Shown: positions 18,494 through 26,795 of the stretch, in pieces | Layout: every line of letters begins with the position of its first letter | How positions within the stretch are numbered: the first letter of the stretch is position 1 | DNA from: an uncultured Bacteroidota bacterium | GTDB lineage: Bacteria > Bacteroidota > Bacteroidia > Flavobacteriales > Flavobacteriaceae | DNA length: 64,000 bases | Direction of reading: 5' to 3' | Assembly (NCBI GenBank): GCA_913062555.1 | Contig: CAJXVU010000001.1 | Span: forward strand, 1 to 64,000 | Made by a program: the position numbers and the translations under genes | The notes under the pieces: generated by a model | The model's database searches: none | What the model was told of the DNA's origin: nothing | The model's input: only the letters and a program-made list of their open reading frames with translations

Positions 18494-18580
18494 ATGCAAA
18501 AACTCATCATTAACTCGTATGCCGCTGACTTCTATGTATTTCGATTTTCTATTAAATTACTTCATTCATATCAATCATGA
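18494..18580 (+). other. Short open frame, possible remnant of an oxidoreductase start
   Basis: A 28-codon frame beginning MQKLIINSYAADFY ends in an ATGA overlap with the next gene. The opening resembles, from memory, N-termini of GMC oxidoreductases that partner the subunit encoded just upstream, but no GxGxxG motif follows. It may be a decayed start, a leader peptide, or chance. Confidence 0.2.
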
Positions 18581-19632
18581 AAAAAATAAAACTCATTTTA
18601 GTGTTACTTGGTGTATTTTTTTTAACATCCTTAATAATAATTTATGTGGTAAGAAGACCTTCTTATACAATTCAAACGAACGGAAAATTATATATTGTAA
18701 ATAAGCTAAGTAGCAACATAACAATTTTTGATTTATATCAAGGAAAAGTGATTAATAATGAATTGCCTATTAATATAGAGCCACATGAGGCAACTACATT
18801 GACTAATCAACAAAAGGTTATAGTAACTAATTACGGTGCTCCTCATGTTATTGGTAAAAGCATTACAGTTATTAACACAGAAACCAATAAACCAGAAAAA
18901 ATAATACAGCTTGATGAAAGCTTAAGACCTCATGGAATTGTAGCTATTCCTCAATCCAACAAAGTTGTTGTGGTTACCGATTTAAGTAATGATTTATTAG
19001 TGGTTAATGTAGAAACAGGTTTCGTCGAAAAAAAAATACCTACTCAACAACAATTCAGCCACCTCTTGGTCCTTCACCCTAATAAACCATTGGCATATGT
19101 TACCAACATTAATTCGAATTCGGTAAGTGTTATCAACCTTGAACAAGACCAGGTAATTAAAATTATCCCCTGTGGTTTAGGAGCAGAAGGAATCGATATT
19201 ACTCCAGATGGGTCAGAAATTTGGGTGTCAAACAATGAAGAAAACTCAATATCTATAATCAGTACAGATAATCATCAGGTCATAGACACGTTGAGCGCGG
19301 GGAAAGACCCTTCAAGACTGAAGTTCTCTGTTGATGGAAGTCATTGCTTGGTAACGAACGCTGCTGATGGCACCATTTCAGTTTATAATCGATATGCCAA
19401 AAAATTAATTAAAACAATCACTATTCCTGGTAAAAAAAAGCTGATCGAAAAAATACTTTATAAATCTCCCCGCCCGGTTGCTATATTGACCCATCCAAAT
19501 GGGTTATATGCTTTTGTTGCTAATTCCAATGCGAATAAAATTGAAGTGATTGACATGCAAACATTTTCCATAGTTAGCAGTATTGGAACTGGAAAGATTC
19601 CGGATGGATTGGCATTCGTTGAAGAGAATTGA
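18577..19632 (+). CDS. YVTN-type beta-propeller protein, membrane-anchored
   Basis: After an N-terminal membrane helix (about 5-24), the 351-residue chain is built of about seven repeats of the YVTN/cytochrome-D1-like beta-propeller. Examples are LYIVNKLSSNITIFDL, AYVTNINSNSVSVINL, IWVSNNEENSISIIS and AFVANSNANKIEVIDM. It is predicted periplasmic or surface-facing and tethered to the inner membrane. No catalytic residues are apparent. The position at the tail of the glycan locus suggests a surface or assembly role, which is not proven. Confidence 0.78.
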   Translation: MKKIKLILVLLGVFFLTSLIIIYVVRRPSYTIQTNGKLYIVNKLSSNITIFDLYQGKVINNELPINIEPHEATTLTNQQKVIVTNYGAPHVIGKSITVINTETNKPEKIIQLDESLRPHGIVAIPQSNKVVVVTDLSNDLLVVNVETGFVEKKIPTQQQFSHLLVLHPNKPLAYVTNINSNSVSVINLEQDQVIKIIPCGLGAEGIDITPDGSEIWVSNNEENSISIISTDNHQVIDTLSAGKDPSRLKFSVDGSHCLVTNAADGTISVYNRYAKKLIKTITIPGKKKLIEKILYKSPRPVAILTHPNGLYAFVANSNANKIEVIDMQTFSIVSSIGTGKIPDGLAFVEEN

Positions 19633-19887
19633 ATAAGACCTAAAAGGCTTGGATAGGATGAATCTGAGTAGAAGGTCAGACTGATTAAAATTGAATTTTA
19701 TTGTAACACTTAGGAATTTGTTTAGCTATAAAATCCAGTAAATAGAAAATATTCCAAAATCGAGATTAAATATTAAAAATATGTTTATTAAGATGCTGAA
19801 ATACAGTAAGATAGATTCAATTTGGTTTTGGCATGTTTTTGGTTTCTACGATATCATTAGAATCGATAATGAAACATTTAAAAAACC

Positions 19888-21909
19888 ATGCTATATTTTA
19901 AACCCCGCTTACTTTCAATTTGTGCTATTTCTTTAACTTTCAGTGCCTGCGAAGTTGCTCCTGTTAATAATGAAATTGAAGTTTCTGAAGTTGACGAAAT
20001 GAAGGCTTTAAATATTCCTGAAGGTTTCGACTATAGTACTCACCAAGAAGTTAAAGTCACTATTAACGACGACCATGATTATGTTAGATACGATGTTTAT
20101 GCTTATTCTGATGTAAAACAATTTGAAGGAAATGAATCTTTTGAAAATGAAGCAGGAGAAATAGCTTCTGAGCCTATTTACAAACTGGATGTATTAAGCA
20201 AATTAATATTCTCAGGGGTACCAAACAACGGCACATTAAAACAGACTATTAGTTTACCAAAATATTATAATAAATTATATATCCGTAGAAATGAAAATCT
20301 AAAATATTCTTCGTCAATTGAATATGTTCTTAACCAAGAAGTCATTTATAATCATATCAATGGATCGCGAAGATCGAATAATAAAGCAATTGATAATTCC
20401 AGCTCCCTTAATTTGGTAAATGATTATCTGTATTGTGTAAATGGCTCCGGAGAATTATTTCAAGTAGATCCATTATCTGGGGAGTTCACATACATCTCTA
20501 ACATGCCAATGGGCAGTTGGACCTGCGCCATAGATCAATCGAACAAAGTACTTTATTCTATAGGGAGAAGCAGCCCTTATCCTTTAATGAAATATTCCAT
20601 TGAAAATAATACATGGGAAATTGTTGCAAATCTTGGTAGAGGAGGCCCAAGATTAGACTATAATTATAGAGATGGGCTGCTTTACTTTTCAACAGGTGAT
20701 AAATTATATACATATAATCCTGCAAATGGAGTCGAAATAAACTCCTGGGTCATAAATGGTTTACACAGTACCAGTGGAGGTGATTTAGCTTTTGCTGATA
20801 ATGGCACCCTATATTTATGTACATTTTCAGGGCTATATCGATTGGAATTGGACGCCAACAACAATTATCAAAGCACCAGAATAAGCTCTGATAACCTACC
20901 ATTCCAACCTACTTCAATGACTTTTGATTCAAATCAGGAATTATGGCTGGCTAACAATGCAAGTAGCTCTGATTTAATCATTATGGATACTCAAACAGGA
21001 GGCTGGCAATACAATTACGGCATCAGTGCAAATAACAACTCCGACTTGGGAAGAACAATTAATGATTTAACAACATTTAGAATTTATACTGAAATAATTG
21101 ATGACCCTGACACAGATGGAGATGGGATATTAGACAGAGACGACAGTTATCCTGAAGATTTCAATAAAGCATTTGAGGTATTTACCCCAAGTAAATACGG
21201 AATGGGATCTATCGCTTTCGAAGATTTATGGCCTTCAAATGGCGATTACGATTTTAATGATCTTGTTGTAAATTATCGTGCTGTAGCCATTTTAAACGCT
21301 CAAAATCTTGCAGTTCAATTAGATTTTATAATTAATATTAAATCAAATAGAGCCAGTTATACTAATGGTTTTGGTATAGAAATTGAATCGTTGCTCTCAT
21401 CACAAATTGAAAGTGTTTCAGGAAATATTTTGGAACATAATTACATTAACCAAAACTCAAATGGTACAGAAACGGGTCACAATAATGCGGTAATTATTTT
21501 ATTCGATGACCCTAATTCTATGTTAAATACAGAAACTACAGTCTCTATTAAATTCACTACTCCAATTACCACTAATGATTTGGGAGTAGCTCCTTTTAAT
21601 CCTTTTTTGATTGTTGATAAAATGAGAGAAAAAGAAGTGCATTTAACAAACATGCACACTACATCATTAGGGGTAAATCTTTTTGAAATAGAGGGCATTA
21701 ATAATGATGAAGACGGAAATTATATTAGCAATAATGGTTTACCGTGGGCAATTAATATCGTTCACGATTTTAAAGTTCCCAAAGAATCTATAGCTATAGA
21801 TAAAGCCTATAATTACTTTATTCAATGGGCAAGCTCTGGAGGAATCGTATATAATGATTGGTATAAGGACAATCCAGGATATCGCAATCCAGGAAATATT
21901 GAAAACTAA
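19888..21909 (+). CDS. LruC domain-containing lipoprotein
   Basis: A 673-residue protein with a lipoprotein signal (LTFSAC, Cys21). The middle section looks like a beta-propeller (about 170-400), followed by a calcium-type DPDTDGDGILDRDDS stretch. A C-terminal LruC domain begins around YGMGSIAFEDLWPSNGDYDF and DFNDLVVNYR. It is predicted to be anchored at the outer membrane and surface-exposed. LruC proteins are frequent near surface polysaccharide genes of Bacteroidota, though the function is unknown. It precedes a STAS gene by 39 bases. Confidence 0.82.
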   Translation: MLYFKPRLLSICAISLTFSACEVAPVNNEIEVSEVDEMKALNIPEGFDYSTHQEVKVTINDDHDYVRYDVYAYSDVKQFEGNESFENEAGEIASEPIYKLDVLSKLIFSGVPNNGTLKQTISLPKYYNKLYIRRNENLKYSSSIEYVLNQEVIYNHINGSRRSNNKAIDNSSSLNLVNDYLYCVNGSGELFQVDPLSGEFTYISNMPMGSWTCAIDQSNKVLYSIGRSSPYPLMKYSIENNTWEIVANLGRGGPRLDYNYRDGLLYFSTGDKLYTYNPANGVEINSWVINGLHSTSGGDLAFADNGTLYLCTFSGLYRLELDANNNYQSTRISSDNLPFQPTSMTFDSNQELWLANNASSSDLIIMDTQTGGWQYNYGISANNNSDLGRTINDLTTFRIYTEIIDDPDTDGDGILDRDDSYPEDFNKAFEVFTPSKYGMGSIAFEDLWPSNGDYDFNDLVVNYRAVAILNAQNLAVQLDFIINIKSNRASYTNGFGIEIESLLSSQIESVSGNILEHNYINQNSNGTETGHNNAVIILFDDPNSMLNTETTVSIKFTTPITTNDLGVAPFNPFLIVDKMREKEVHLTNMHTTSLGVNLFEIEGINNDEDGNYISNNGLPWAINIVHDFKVPKESIAIDKAYNYFIQWASSGGIVYNDWYKDNPGYRNPGNIEN

Positions 21910-21948
21910 AGGATTTATAAAAATTAATAACATTTAAAACTTTTAATT

Positions 21949-22227
21949 ATGATACTTAAAATAACAGATCAAAATGTCATCTTTATGATGGAAGGACCTA
22001 TTAATACAGCTACTTCAGAATCGCTTAAAACTTATTTGAACTCAATAACTGATAAATATAAAAGAGTAACAATTAATATTGATAAGGTTAGTAAAATTGA
22101 TATTAAAGGCCTTTCAGTTTTACGCGATTTTTACCTAAAAGGCTTGAGGTATAATAGAGATTTTTCGATTGTTGGATATGGTTGCAAGGAGATCTATGAC
22201 GACTTTAAATTTGATGAAGCCGTGTAA
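21949..22227 (+). CDS. STAS domain protein
   Basis: A 92-residue protein fitting a single STAS domain (anti-sigma-factor-antagonist fold), with the core strand ITINID-like (VTINIDKVSKIDIKGLSVLRD). The Ser/Thr normally phosphorylated in SpoIIAA-like proteins appears replaced by Ile in KIDIKGL, so it may act by binding rather than by a phospho-switch. It is the last gene of the polysaccharide locus. No anti-sigma kinase is in view. Confidence 0.7.
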   Translation: MILKITDQNVIFMMEGPINTATSESLKTYLNSITDKYKRVTINIDKVSKIDIKGLSVLRDFYLKGLRYNRDFSIVGYGCKEIYDDFKFDEAV

Positions 22228-22566
22228 CAAAGGATTATAGAAATATCCAATATAATCACTTTTGGGTTTTCAATTAATATCCATCATAAATTAGGATGTC
22301 CAAAAAACTCAAAAAAAAGTCTAACTTACTAAACCTTCATCTTCCATTTCAATACATAGGAAAAATTATATGTAGAGCTCACTGGAAATAATAGTTTTAG
22401 AGAATGCTACTGTCAACATGCTTAATTAATAGCAAGTCGAGGTTTTTTATTGATCCCTTAATAAATTAGACACATTTTTCTTATAGTTACTTTAACAAAC
22501 TTGCAGTAAACTTTTGTATATTTTCACGTCTTAAACAAAATGCACTAAGCATAAAATATATACAGC
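22228..22566. other. Intergenic region before the arsenosugar operon
   Basis: This 339-base A+T-rich spacer has no gene-like frame. The stretch near 22508-22533 contains TTGCAG and TATATTTT, but not at standard Bacteroidota promoter spacing, so no promoter is called. No hairpin with a T-run was seen after the STAS gene. Confidence 0.5.
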
Positions 22567-22902
22567 ATGTCTAAAACATATTATGATCCTGCCGATTTAC
22601 GAAAATTTGGAGCTATCAGCGATTGGAATGAGGAACTCGGTACTAAATTTTTCGACTATTATAATTCCGTGTTTGAGGAAGGAAAATTAACCGCACGTGA
22701 AAAATCACTCATTGCTTTAGCGGTATCACATACCGAGCAATGTCCCTATTGTATTGATGCCTATACCAAAGATGCCCTGCAACGCGGCATTACTAAAGAA
22801 GAAATGATGGAAGCCTTACATGTTGGTGCTGCTATAAAAAGTGGCGTTACCCTTGTACATGGTGTTCAAATGATGAATAAAGTTAATCAATTAGAAATGT
22901 AA
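22567..22902 (+). CDS. AhpD-like protein of arsenosugar clusters
   Basis: A 111-residue carboxymuconolactone decarboxylase/AhpD-fold protein. It has a redox CPYC pair (Cys59, Cys62) with His55 just before and the helical tail MEALHVGAAIKSG. This is the family annotated as the arsenosugar biosynthesis-associated peroxidase-like protein, which lies beside arsS in many Bacteroidota. It may handle reactive or thiol-bound arsenic intermediates; the real reaction is unknown. It is first gene of the operon, 50 bases before arsS. Confidence 0.85.
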   Translation: MSKTYYDPADLRKFGAISDWNEELGTKFFDYYNSVFEEGKLTAREKSLIALAVSHTEQCPYCIDAYTKDALQRGITKEEMMEALHVGAAIKSGVTLVHGVQMMNKVNQLEM

Positions 22903-22952
22903 ATTATTACAATTTGCATCGTCTAAGCTCTCAGATTCAATAATACTGATTA

Positions 22953-24008
22953 ATGGCAACAAAGTCCTTACATAAACGCGAAAGCGATTTAGCAAATAGC
23001 AATCGACAATTGGAAATCCTGTCTAATGGGATCTTCAAAAATGGCGAACTTCCAAAATTTGCAGATAAAATTGCAGAAACTGGACAGTTTCCACTGCGTG
23101 CAAAAAAACTTGAGATCCTTCAAATCAATCTCGGTTATATGTGTAATCAGGTTTGTGAACACTGCCATGTCGATGCTGGTCCTGATCGTAAAGAGATCAT
23201 GACCAAAACCACCATGATGCAATGTCTGGAGGTCATTAAAAATACAGAAGCCCATACCTTAGATCTCACAGGTGGCGCACCCGAAATGAATCCTAATTTT
23301 AGATGGTTTGTTGAAGAAGCTTCTAAAGCAGGGATTAAAGATTTTATCGTGCGTTCTAATCTAACCATCATTAGAGCCAATAAAAAATATTACGATCTCC
23401 CCCAATTCTTTAAAAAACACAATGTACATGTCGTGTCCTCAATGCCTCACTGGACTCGAGGAAAAACCGATAAACAACGTGGTGAAGGGGTTTTTGATAA
23501 ATCCATAAAAGCATTGCAAGACTTAAATGCTATCGGCTATGGCATGCCCGAAAGCTCATTAAAATTAGATTTGGTTTACAATCCATCAGGCGCTTTTTTA
23601 CCAGGGGATCAAGTAGCCATGGAAAAAGATTTTAAAAAGGCACTACTGGAAGATTTCAATATTCAGTTTCATCAGCTTTTTGCAATTACTAACCTGCCTA
23701 TCAGTCGGTTTTTAGATTATTTAATCGCCTCCGAAAATTACGACGATTATATGTATGCCTTGGTAGATGCTTATAACCCATCGGCAGTCGCAAGTGTGAT
23801 GTGTACCAATACCATTTCAATCAGTTGGGATGGCTGGCTTTACGATTGCGATTTTAACCAAATGCTGGATCTAAAAGTTGCAAGTAAAGTACAACACATT
23901 AGCGCATACAATGAGGGGTTGCTCGAAAACAGAAACATCATAATTTCACAACACTGCTATGGTTGTACCGCCGGTGCAGGAAGTAGTTGTCAAGGAAGCG
24001 TTATTTAA
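22953..24008 (+). CDS. arsS: Arsenosugar biosynthesis radical SAM enzyme ArsS
   Basis: A radical SAM enzyme with the 4Fe-4S motif CNQVCEHC (Cys64, Cys68, Cys71). The C-terminal cysteines (HCYGCTAGAGSSC) fit an auxiliary or thiol-binding site typical of ArsS. ArsS joins a 5'-deoxyadenosyl group to a methylated arsenical, giving the first arsenosugar precursor. At 351 residues it is full length. It is followed 3 bases later by a glycosyltransferase and co-occurs with ArsM and a nucleoside phosphorylase here, so assignment to this pathway is strong. Confidence 0.92.
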   Translation: MATKSLHKRESDLANSNRQLEILSNGIFKNGELPKFADKIAETGQFPLRAKKLEILQINLGYMCNQVCEHCHVDAGPDRKEIMTKTTMMQCLEVIKNTEAHTLDLTGGAPEMNPNFRWFVEEASKAGIKDFIVRSNLTIIRANKKYYDLPQFFKKHNVHVVSSMPHWTRGKTDKQRGEGVFDKSIKALQDLNAIGYGMPESSLKLDLVYNPSGAFLPGDQVAMEKDFKKALLEDFNIQFHQLFAITNLPISRFLDYLIASENYDDYMYALVDAYNPSAVASVMCTNTISISWDGWLYDCDFNQMLDLKVASKVQHISAYNEGLLENRNIIISQHCYGCTAGAGSSCQGSVI

Positions 24009-24011
24009 GCT

Positions 24012-24614
24012 ATGAGCAAACAATTAATTATTGTTTTTGTAAAAAACATAAAACTAGGAAAAGTAAAAACCAGGCTCGCCAAAACCATTGGCAATGAAGG
24101 TGCTTTTAAAGTCTACAAAGCACTTGTTGATATCACCGAAAAAGCCACAAATGCTATTGCAGTAGAGAAACATATTTATTTTTCGGAAGTGGTCATCACT
24201 AGTAAATGGGAAGACAGCCAAAAAGAAGTACAACAAGGGATCAATCTTGGAGAACGCATGTACAACGCCTTTAAAAAAGGCTTTGATGCAGGCTATAATA
24301 ACATTGTACTTGTAGGCTCTGACTTACCAGATATTTCCGAAACTATTATTCAACAAGGTCTAGATGCGCTCAATAAAAAAGAGGTGGTCTTTGGCCCTGC
24401 CGAAGATGGTGGCTATTATCTCATCGGACTCACAGCAGCACACGAGTTCATATTTAAAAATAAACCCTGGAGTCAACCCAACCTTCTAAAACTCACACTA
24501 GAGGAATTAAAAATACAAAATTTAGAGTATACCTTACTGGATACTTTAAACGATATTGATACCTTTGAGGATCTAAAAAAATCACCACTATTCAAGACCT
24601 TTAATTATGACTAA
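24012..24614 (+). CDS. Arsenosugar-associated glycosyltransferase (TIGR04282 type)
   Basis: A 200-residue GT-A-like protein related to DUF2064 proteins. Motifs are IVFVKNIKLGKVKTRLAKTI at the start, LVGSDLPDIS in the middle and GPAEDGGYYLIG. In the arsenosugar pathway it could transfer a glycosyl or glyceryl group after adenine removal, but the reaction has not been assigned from sequence. It overlaps the nucleoside phosphorylase gene by 8 bases, so the two are translationally coupled. Confidence 0.85.
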   Translation: MSKQLIIVFVKNIKLGKVKTRLAKTIGNEGAFKVYKALVDITEKATNAIAVEKHIYFSEVVITSKWEDSQKEVQQGINLGERMYNAFKKGFDAGYNNIVLVGSDLPDISETIIQQGLDALNKKEVVFGPAEDGGYYLIGLTAAHEFIFKNKPWSQPNLLKLTLEELKIQNLEYTLLDTLNDIDTFEDLKKSPLFKTFNYD

Positions 24615-25419
24615 ATATATCGATGAAACTACAAAATACCTTCATGACAAAGGATTCATAAACCCTGAAATAGGTATTGTTTTAGGCACTGGACTAGGCC
24701 AACTCATAAATGAAATTGAGGTCATTAAAGAAGTTAGCTATAATCAAATCCCTAACTTTCCAACAGCAACCGTCGAGTTTCATAAAGGGAAACTCATTTA
24801 CGGGATTCTAGAAGGCAAAACCGTAGTGATAATGCAAGGTCGTTTTCACCTTTATGAAGGTTACTCACTCCGCGATGTCACCTACCCGATTAGAGTAATG
24901 GAGAAATTAGGCATAAAAACTTTATTAGTCTCCAATGCCTCAGGAGCCATAAACCTCAACTATAAAAAAGGAGAATTAATGCTTATTGATGACCATATCA
25001 ATTTACAGGGTAGTTCACCCCTCGCATTTAAAGGCGTAGAGCAGCTGGGAGAGCGTTTTGTCGACATGTGTGCACCCTATGACACTGAGATTAACAAGCA
25101 ATTTGAAGCCCTCGCAAAAACACATAACATTGTATTACATAAAGGCGTTTATGCCAGTGTTGTTGGCCCGCAACTAGAGACCCGTGCCGAATATCGCATG
25201 CTAAAAATTATTGGTGCCGATGCTGTTGGTATGAGTACCGTTCCAGAAATTATTGTTGCCAATCACCTAAAATTAAAAGTAGCGGCCGTGTCAGTTTTAA
25301 CCGATGAGTGCGACCCAGATAACTTGGAACCTGTTAATATTGCTAATATTATTGAAACAGCAGCAAAAGCAGAACCCAATATGATAACGCTTTTTAAAGC
25401 ACTAATGAAAACATTATAA
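24607..25419 (+). CDS. Purine nucleoside phosphorylase (arsenosugar cluster)
   Basis: A 270-residue trimeric-type nucleoside phosphorylase with VLGTGLG at the phosphate site, MQGRFHLYEGYS, and GPQLETRAEYRM. The base-recognition segment reads VLTDECD. Classical guanosine/inosine enzymes have Asn at the position of this Asp, and 5'-methylthioadenosine phosphorylases have Asp. That points to adenine release, which fits removal of adenine from the deoxyadenosyl arsenical made by ArsS. This substrate is inferred from context and one residue. It overlaps the upstream GT by 8 bases. Confidence 0.88.
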   Translation: MTKYIDETTKYLHDKGFINPEIGIVLGTGLGQLINEIEVIKEVSYNQIPNFPTATVEFHKGKLIYGILEGKTVVIMQGRFHLYEGYSLRDVTYPIRVMEKLGIKTLLVSNASGAINLNYKKGELMLIDDHINLQGSSPLAFKGVEQLGERFVDMCAPYDTEINKQFEALAKTHNIVLHKGVYASVVGPQLETRAEYRMLKIIGADAVGMSTVPEIIVANHLKLKVAAVSVLTDECDPDNLEPVNIANIIETAAKAEPNMITLFKALMKTL

Positions 25420-25424
25420 ATTAT

Positions 25425-25530
25425 GGCGTTCCACACTTTGGTGTGGTCGGGCTTTCACAACTCGCTTTTTTATTGCGTTGTAATCACTACAAAAAAAAGA
25501 GCTCAAACAAATTGTTCAATCCCTAACGCA
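25425..25530. repeat. Bacteroidota-type intergenic repeat element
   Basis: Terminal GCGTT (25426-25430) and AACGC (25525-25529) are inverted. Inside are a perfect hairpin CCACAC-TTTG-GTGTGG (25431-25446), the phrase TCGGGCTTTC (25447-25456), a second small stem TTGTA-ATCAC-TACAA, and TCAATCCCTAACGC at the end. This pattern (CGGGCTTTC followed by CAATCCCTAACGC) is remembered from interspersed repeats in many flavobacterial genomes. It sits between the phosphorylase and arsM genes. No second copy occurs in the window. Confidence 0.5.
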
Positions 25531-25604
25531 AAACACAAAACCTGCAAGGTTAAAAAAAAACTACCGTCTAAGCCCATAAGCAAAGCGGTCTAATATCAAA
25601 AAAA

Positions 25605-26573
25605 ATGAGCTATCTAGAAACCACTCACAATGTCTATAAAGAAGCAGCCTTAACCCCAGATGTTGGCTTATGCTGTACCACCAATCCTATTTGGGAACTA
25701 CCAGGATTGAAAATCCCAAGAATCATGCAAGAAATGAATTATGGCTGTGGGAGTACTGTACATGCCCGTGATTTAACTAATAATCCAAAAATGCTATATG
25801 TTGGTGTTGGCGGAGGGATGGAATTATTACAATTCTCATATTTCAACAGGCAAAAAGATGGGGTCATCGGTATTGATGTGGTGGATGAAATGCTGGAAGC
25901 ATCACGTAAAAATTTCATTGAAGCCGAAGCACAAAATCCATGGTTTAAAAGTGAGTTTGTAACACTTAAAAAAGGAGACGCAATGAATCTTCCTGTTGCC
26001 GATAATAGTATTGATGTGGCCGCACAAAACTGCCTCTTTAATATTTTTAAAGCCAACGATTTAAAAAAGGCTATTGCCGAAATGTATCGCGTCTTAAAAC
26101 CTCATGGCCGTTTAGTAATGAGCGATCCAACCTGTGAGCAACCTATGAACGATAACTTACGCAATGACGAACGCTTACGTGCCCTATGTTTAAGTGGAAG
26201 CTTACCAATTGCCGAGTATGTAAAAATGCTCACCGATGCCGGATTTGGAACCATCGAAATTCGTGCACGTAAACCTTATAGAATCCTCGATCCAAAACAT
26301 TATGACACCGATGAGTTAATTTATATTGAATCTATTGAAGTCGCTGCCATCAAAGACCCAATGCCAGAAGACGGCCCTTGTATTTTTACTGGAAAAGCAG
26401 CAATTTATTATGGGGATGAGGATTATTTTGATGATAAAGCAGGACATGTTTTAATACAAAATCAACCCTTAGCAATTTGCGATAAAACAGCTGCTGATTT
26501 GGCAGCCTTAGGTAGGGATGATATCTATTTCTCCGAATCCACATACCATTATGATGGTGGAGGCTGTTGCTAA
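25605..26573 (+). CDS. arsM: Arsenite methyltransferase ArsM, arsenosugar type
   Basis: A 322-residue SAM-dependent methyltransferase. The SAM motif YVGVGGGMELLQF is present, and thiol ligands for arsenic are plausible: Cys23-Cys24, Cys48, Cys in AAQNCLFNIF (the place of the usual SNCVxNL) and the terminal GGGCC. It methylates As(III) stepwise to the dimethyl species used by ArsS. A 185-base gap with a repeat element precedes it, so it may have its own promoter. The clustering with arsS, the nucleoside phosphorylase and both arsenosugar GT genes supports the assignment. Confidence 0.9.
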   Translation: MSYLETTHNVYKEAALTPDVGLCCTTNPIWELPGLKIPRIMQEMNYGCGSTVHARDLTNNPKMLYVGVGGGMELLQFSYFNRQKDGVIGIDVVDEMLEASRKNFIEAEAQNPWFKSEFVTLKKGDAMNLPVADNSIDVAAQNCLFNIFKANDLKKAIAEMYRVLKPHGRLVMSDPTCEQPMNDNLRNDERLRALCLSGSLPIAEYVKMLTDAGFGTIEIRARKPYRILDPKHYDTDELIYIESIEVAAIKDPMPEDGPCIFTGKAAIYYGDEDYFDDKAGHVLIQNQPLAICDKTAADLAALGRDDIYFSESTYHYDGGGCC

Positions 26574-26621
26574 AAATAAAAAATAGAGTTCCTTAAAAGT
26601 AAAGTTCTACATCAGTCTGGG

Positions 26622-26669
26622 CTTGTCGAAATAATTAAATGATTGATAATCAACATTAATTTCGACAAG
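26622..26669. repeat. Inverted repeat, REP-like
   Basis: CTTGTCGAAAT (26622-26632) and ATTTCGACAAG (26659-26669) form a perfect 11-bp inverted repeat with a 26-base spacer that itself folds (TGATT-GAT-AATCA). Elements ending in TTCGACAAGxTCA are remembered as common intergenic repeats in Bacteroidota. It lies between arsM and the following terminator. Confidence 0.5.
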
Positions 26670-26684
26670 TTCAACTTGACAAAT

Positions 26685-26720
26685 GAGGCTACAATAACTT
26701 TTCAACCAGCCTCTTTTTTT
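26685..26720 (+). terminator. Rho-independent terminator after arsM
   Basis: The stem GAGGCT (26685-26690) / AGCCTC (26708-26713) is followed directly by seven T residues. The loop is 17 bases, longer than ideal, but the GC stem and T-run fit. It would separate the arsM transcript from the phosphate transporter gene. Confidence 0.6.
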
Positions 26721-26795
26721 GATCACTTTTTTTAACCTTTTTTATGTAAGCACAGCGGTATTCCCTCCGACAAAAGTGAGTGTTAAACAAAATTC

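Noticed and set aside
18519..18704. 61-codon frame across the start of the propeller gene
   Set aside because: It overlaps the propeller coding region in another frame and has no family features.
19829..19843. Third sigma-54-like site (TGGCAT-GTTTT-TGGT) before the LruC gene
   Set aside because: The -12 part matches poorly and no TTCC-N7-GGAA dyad stands upstream, only a half site near 19752.
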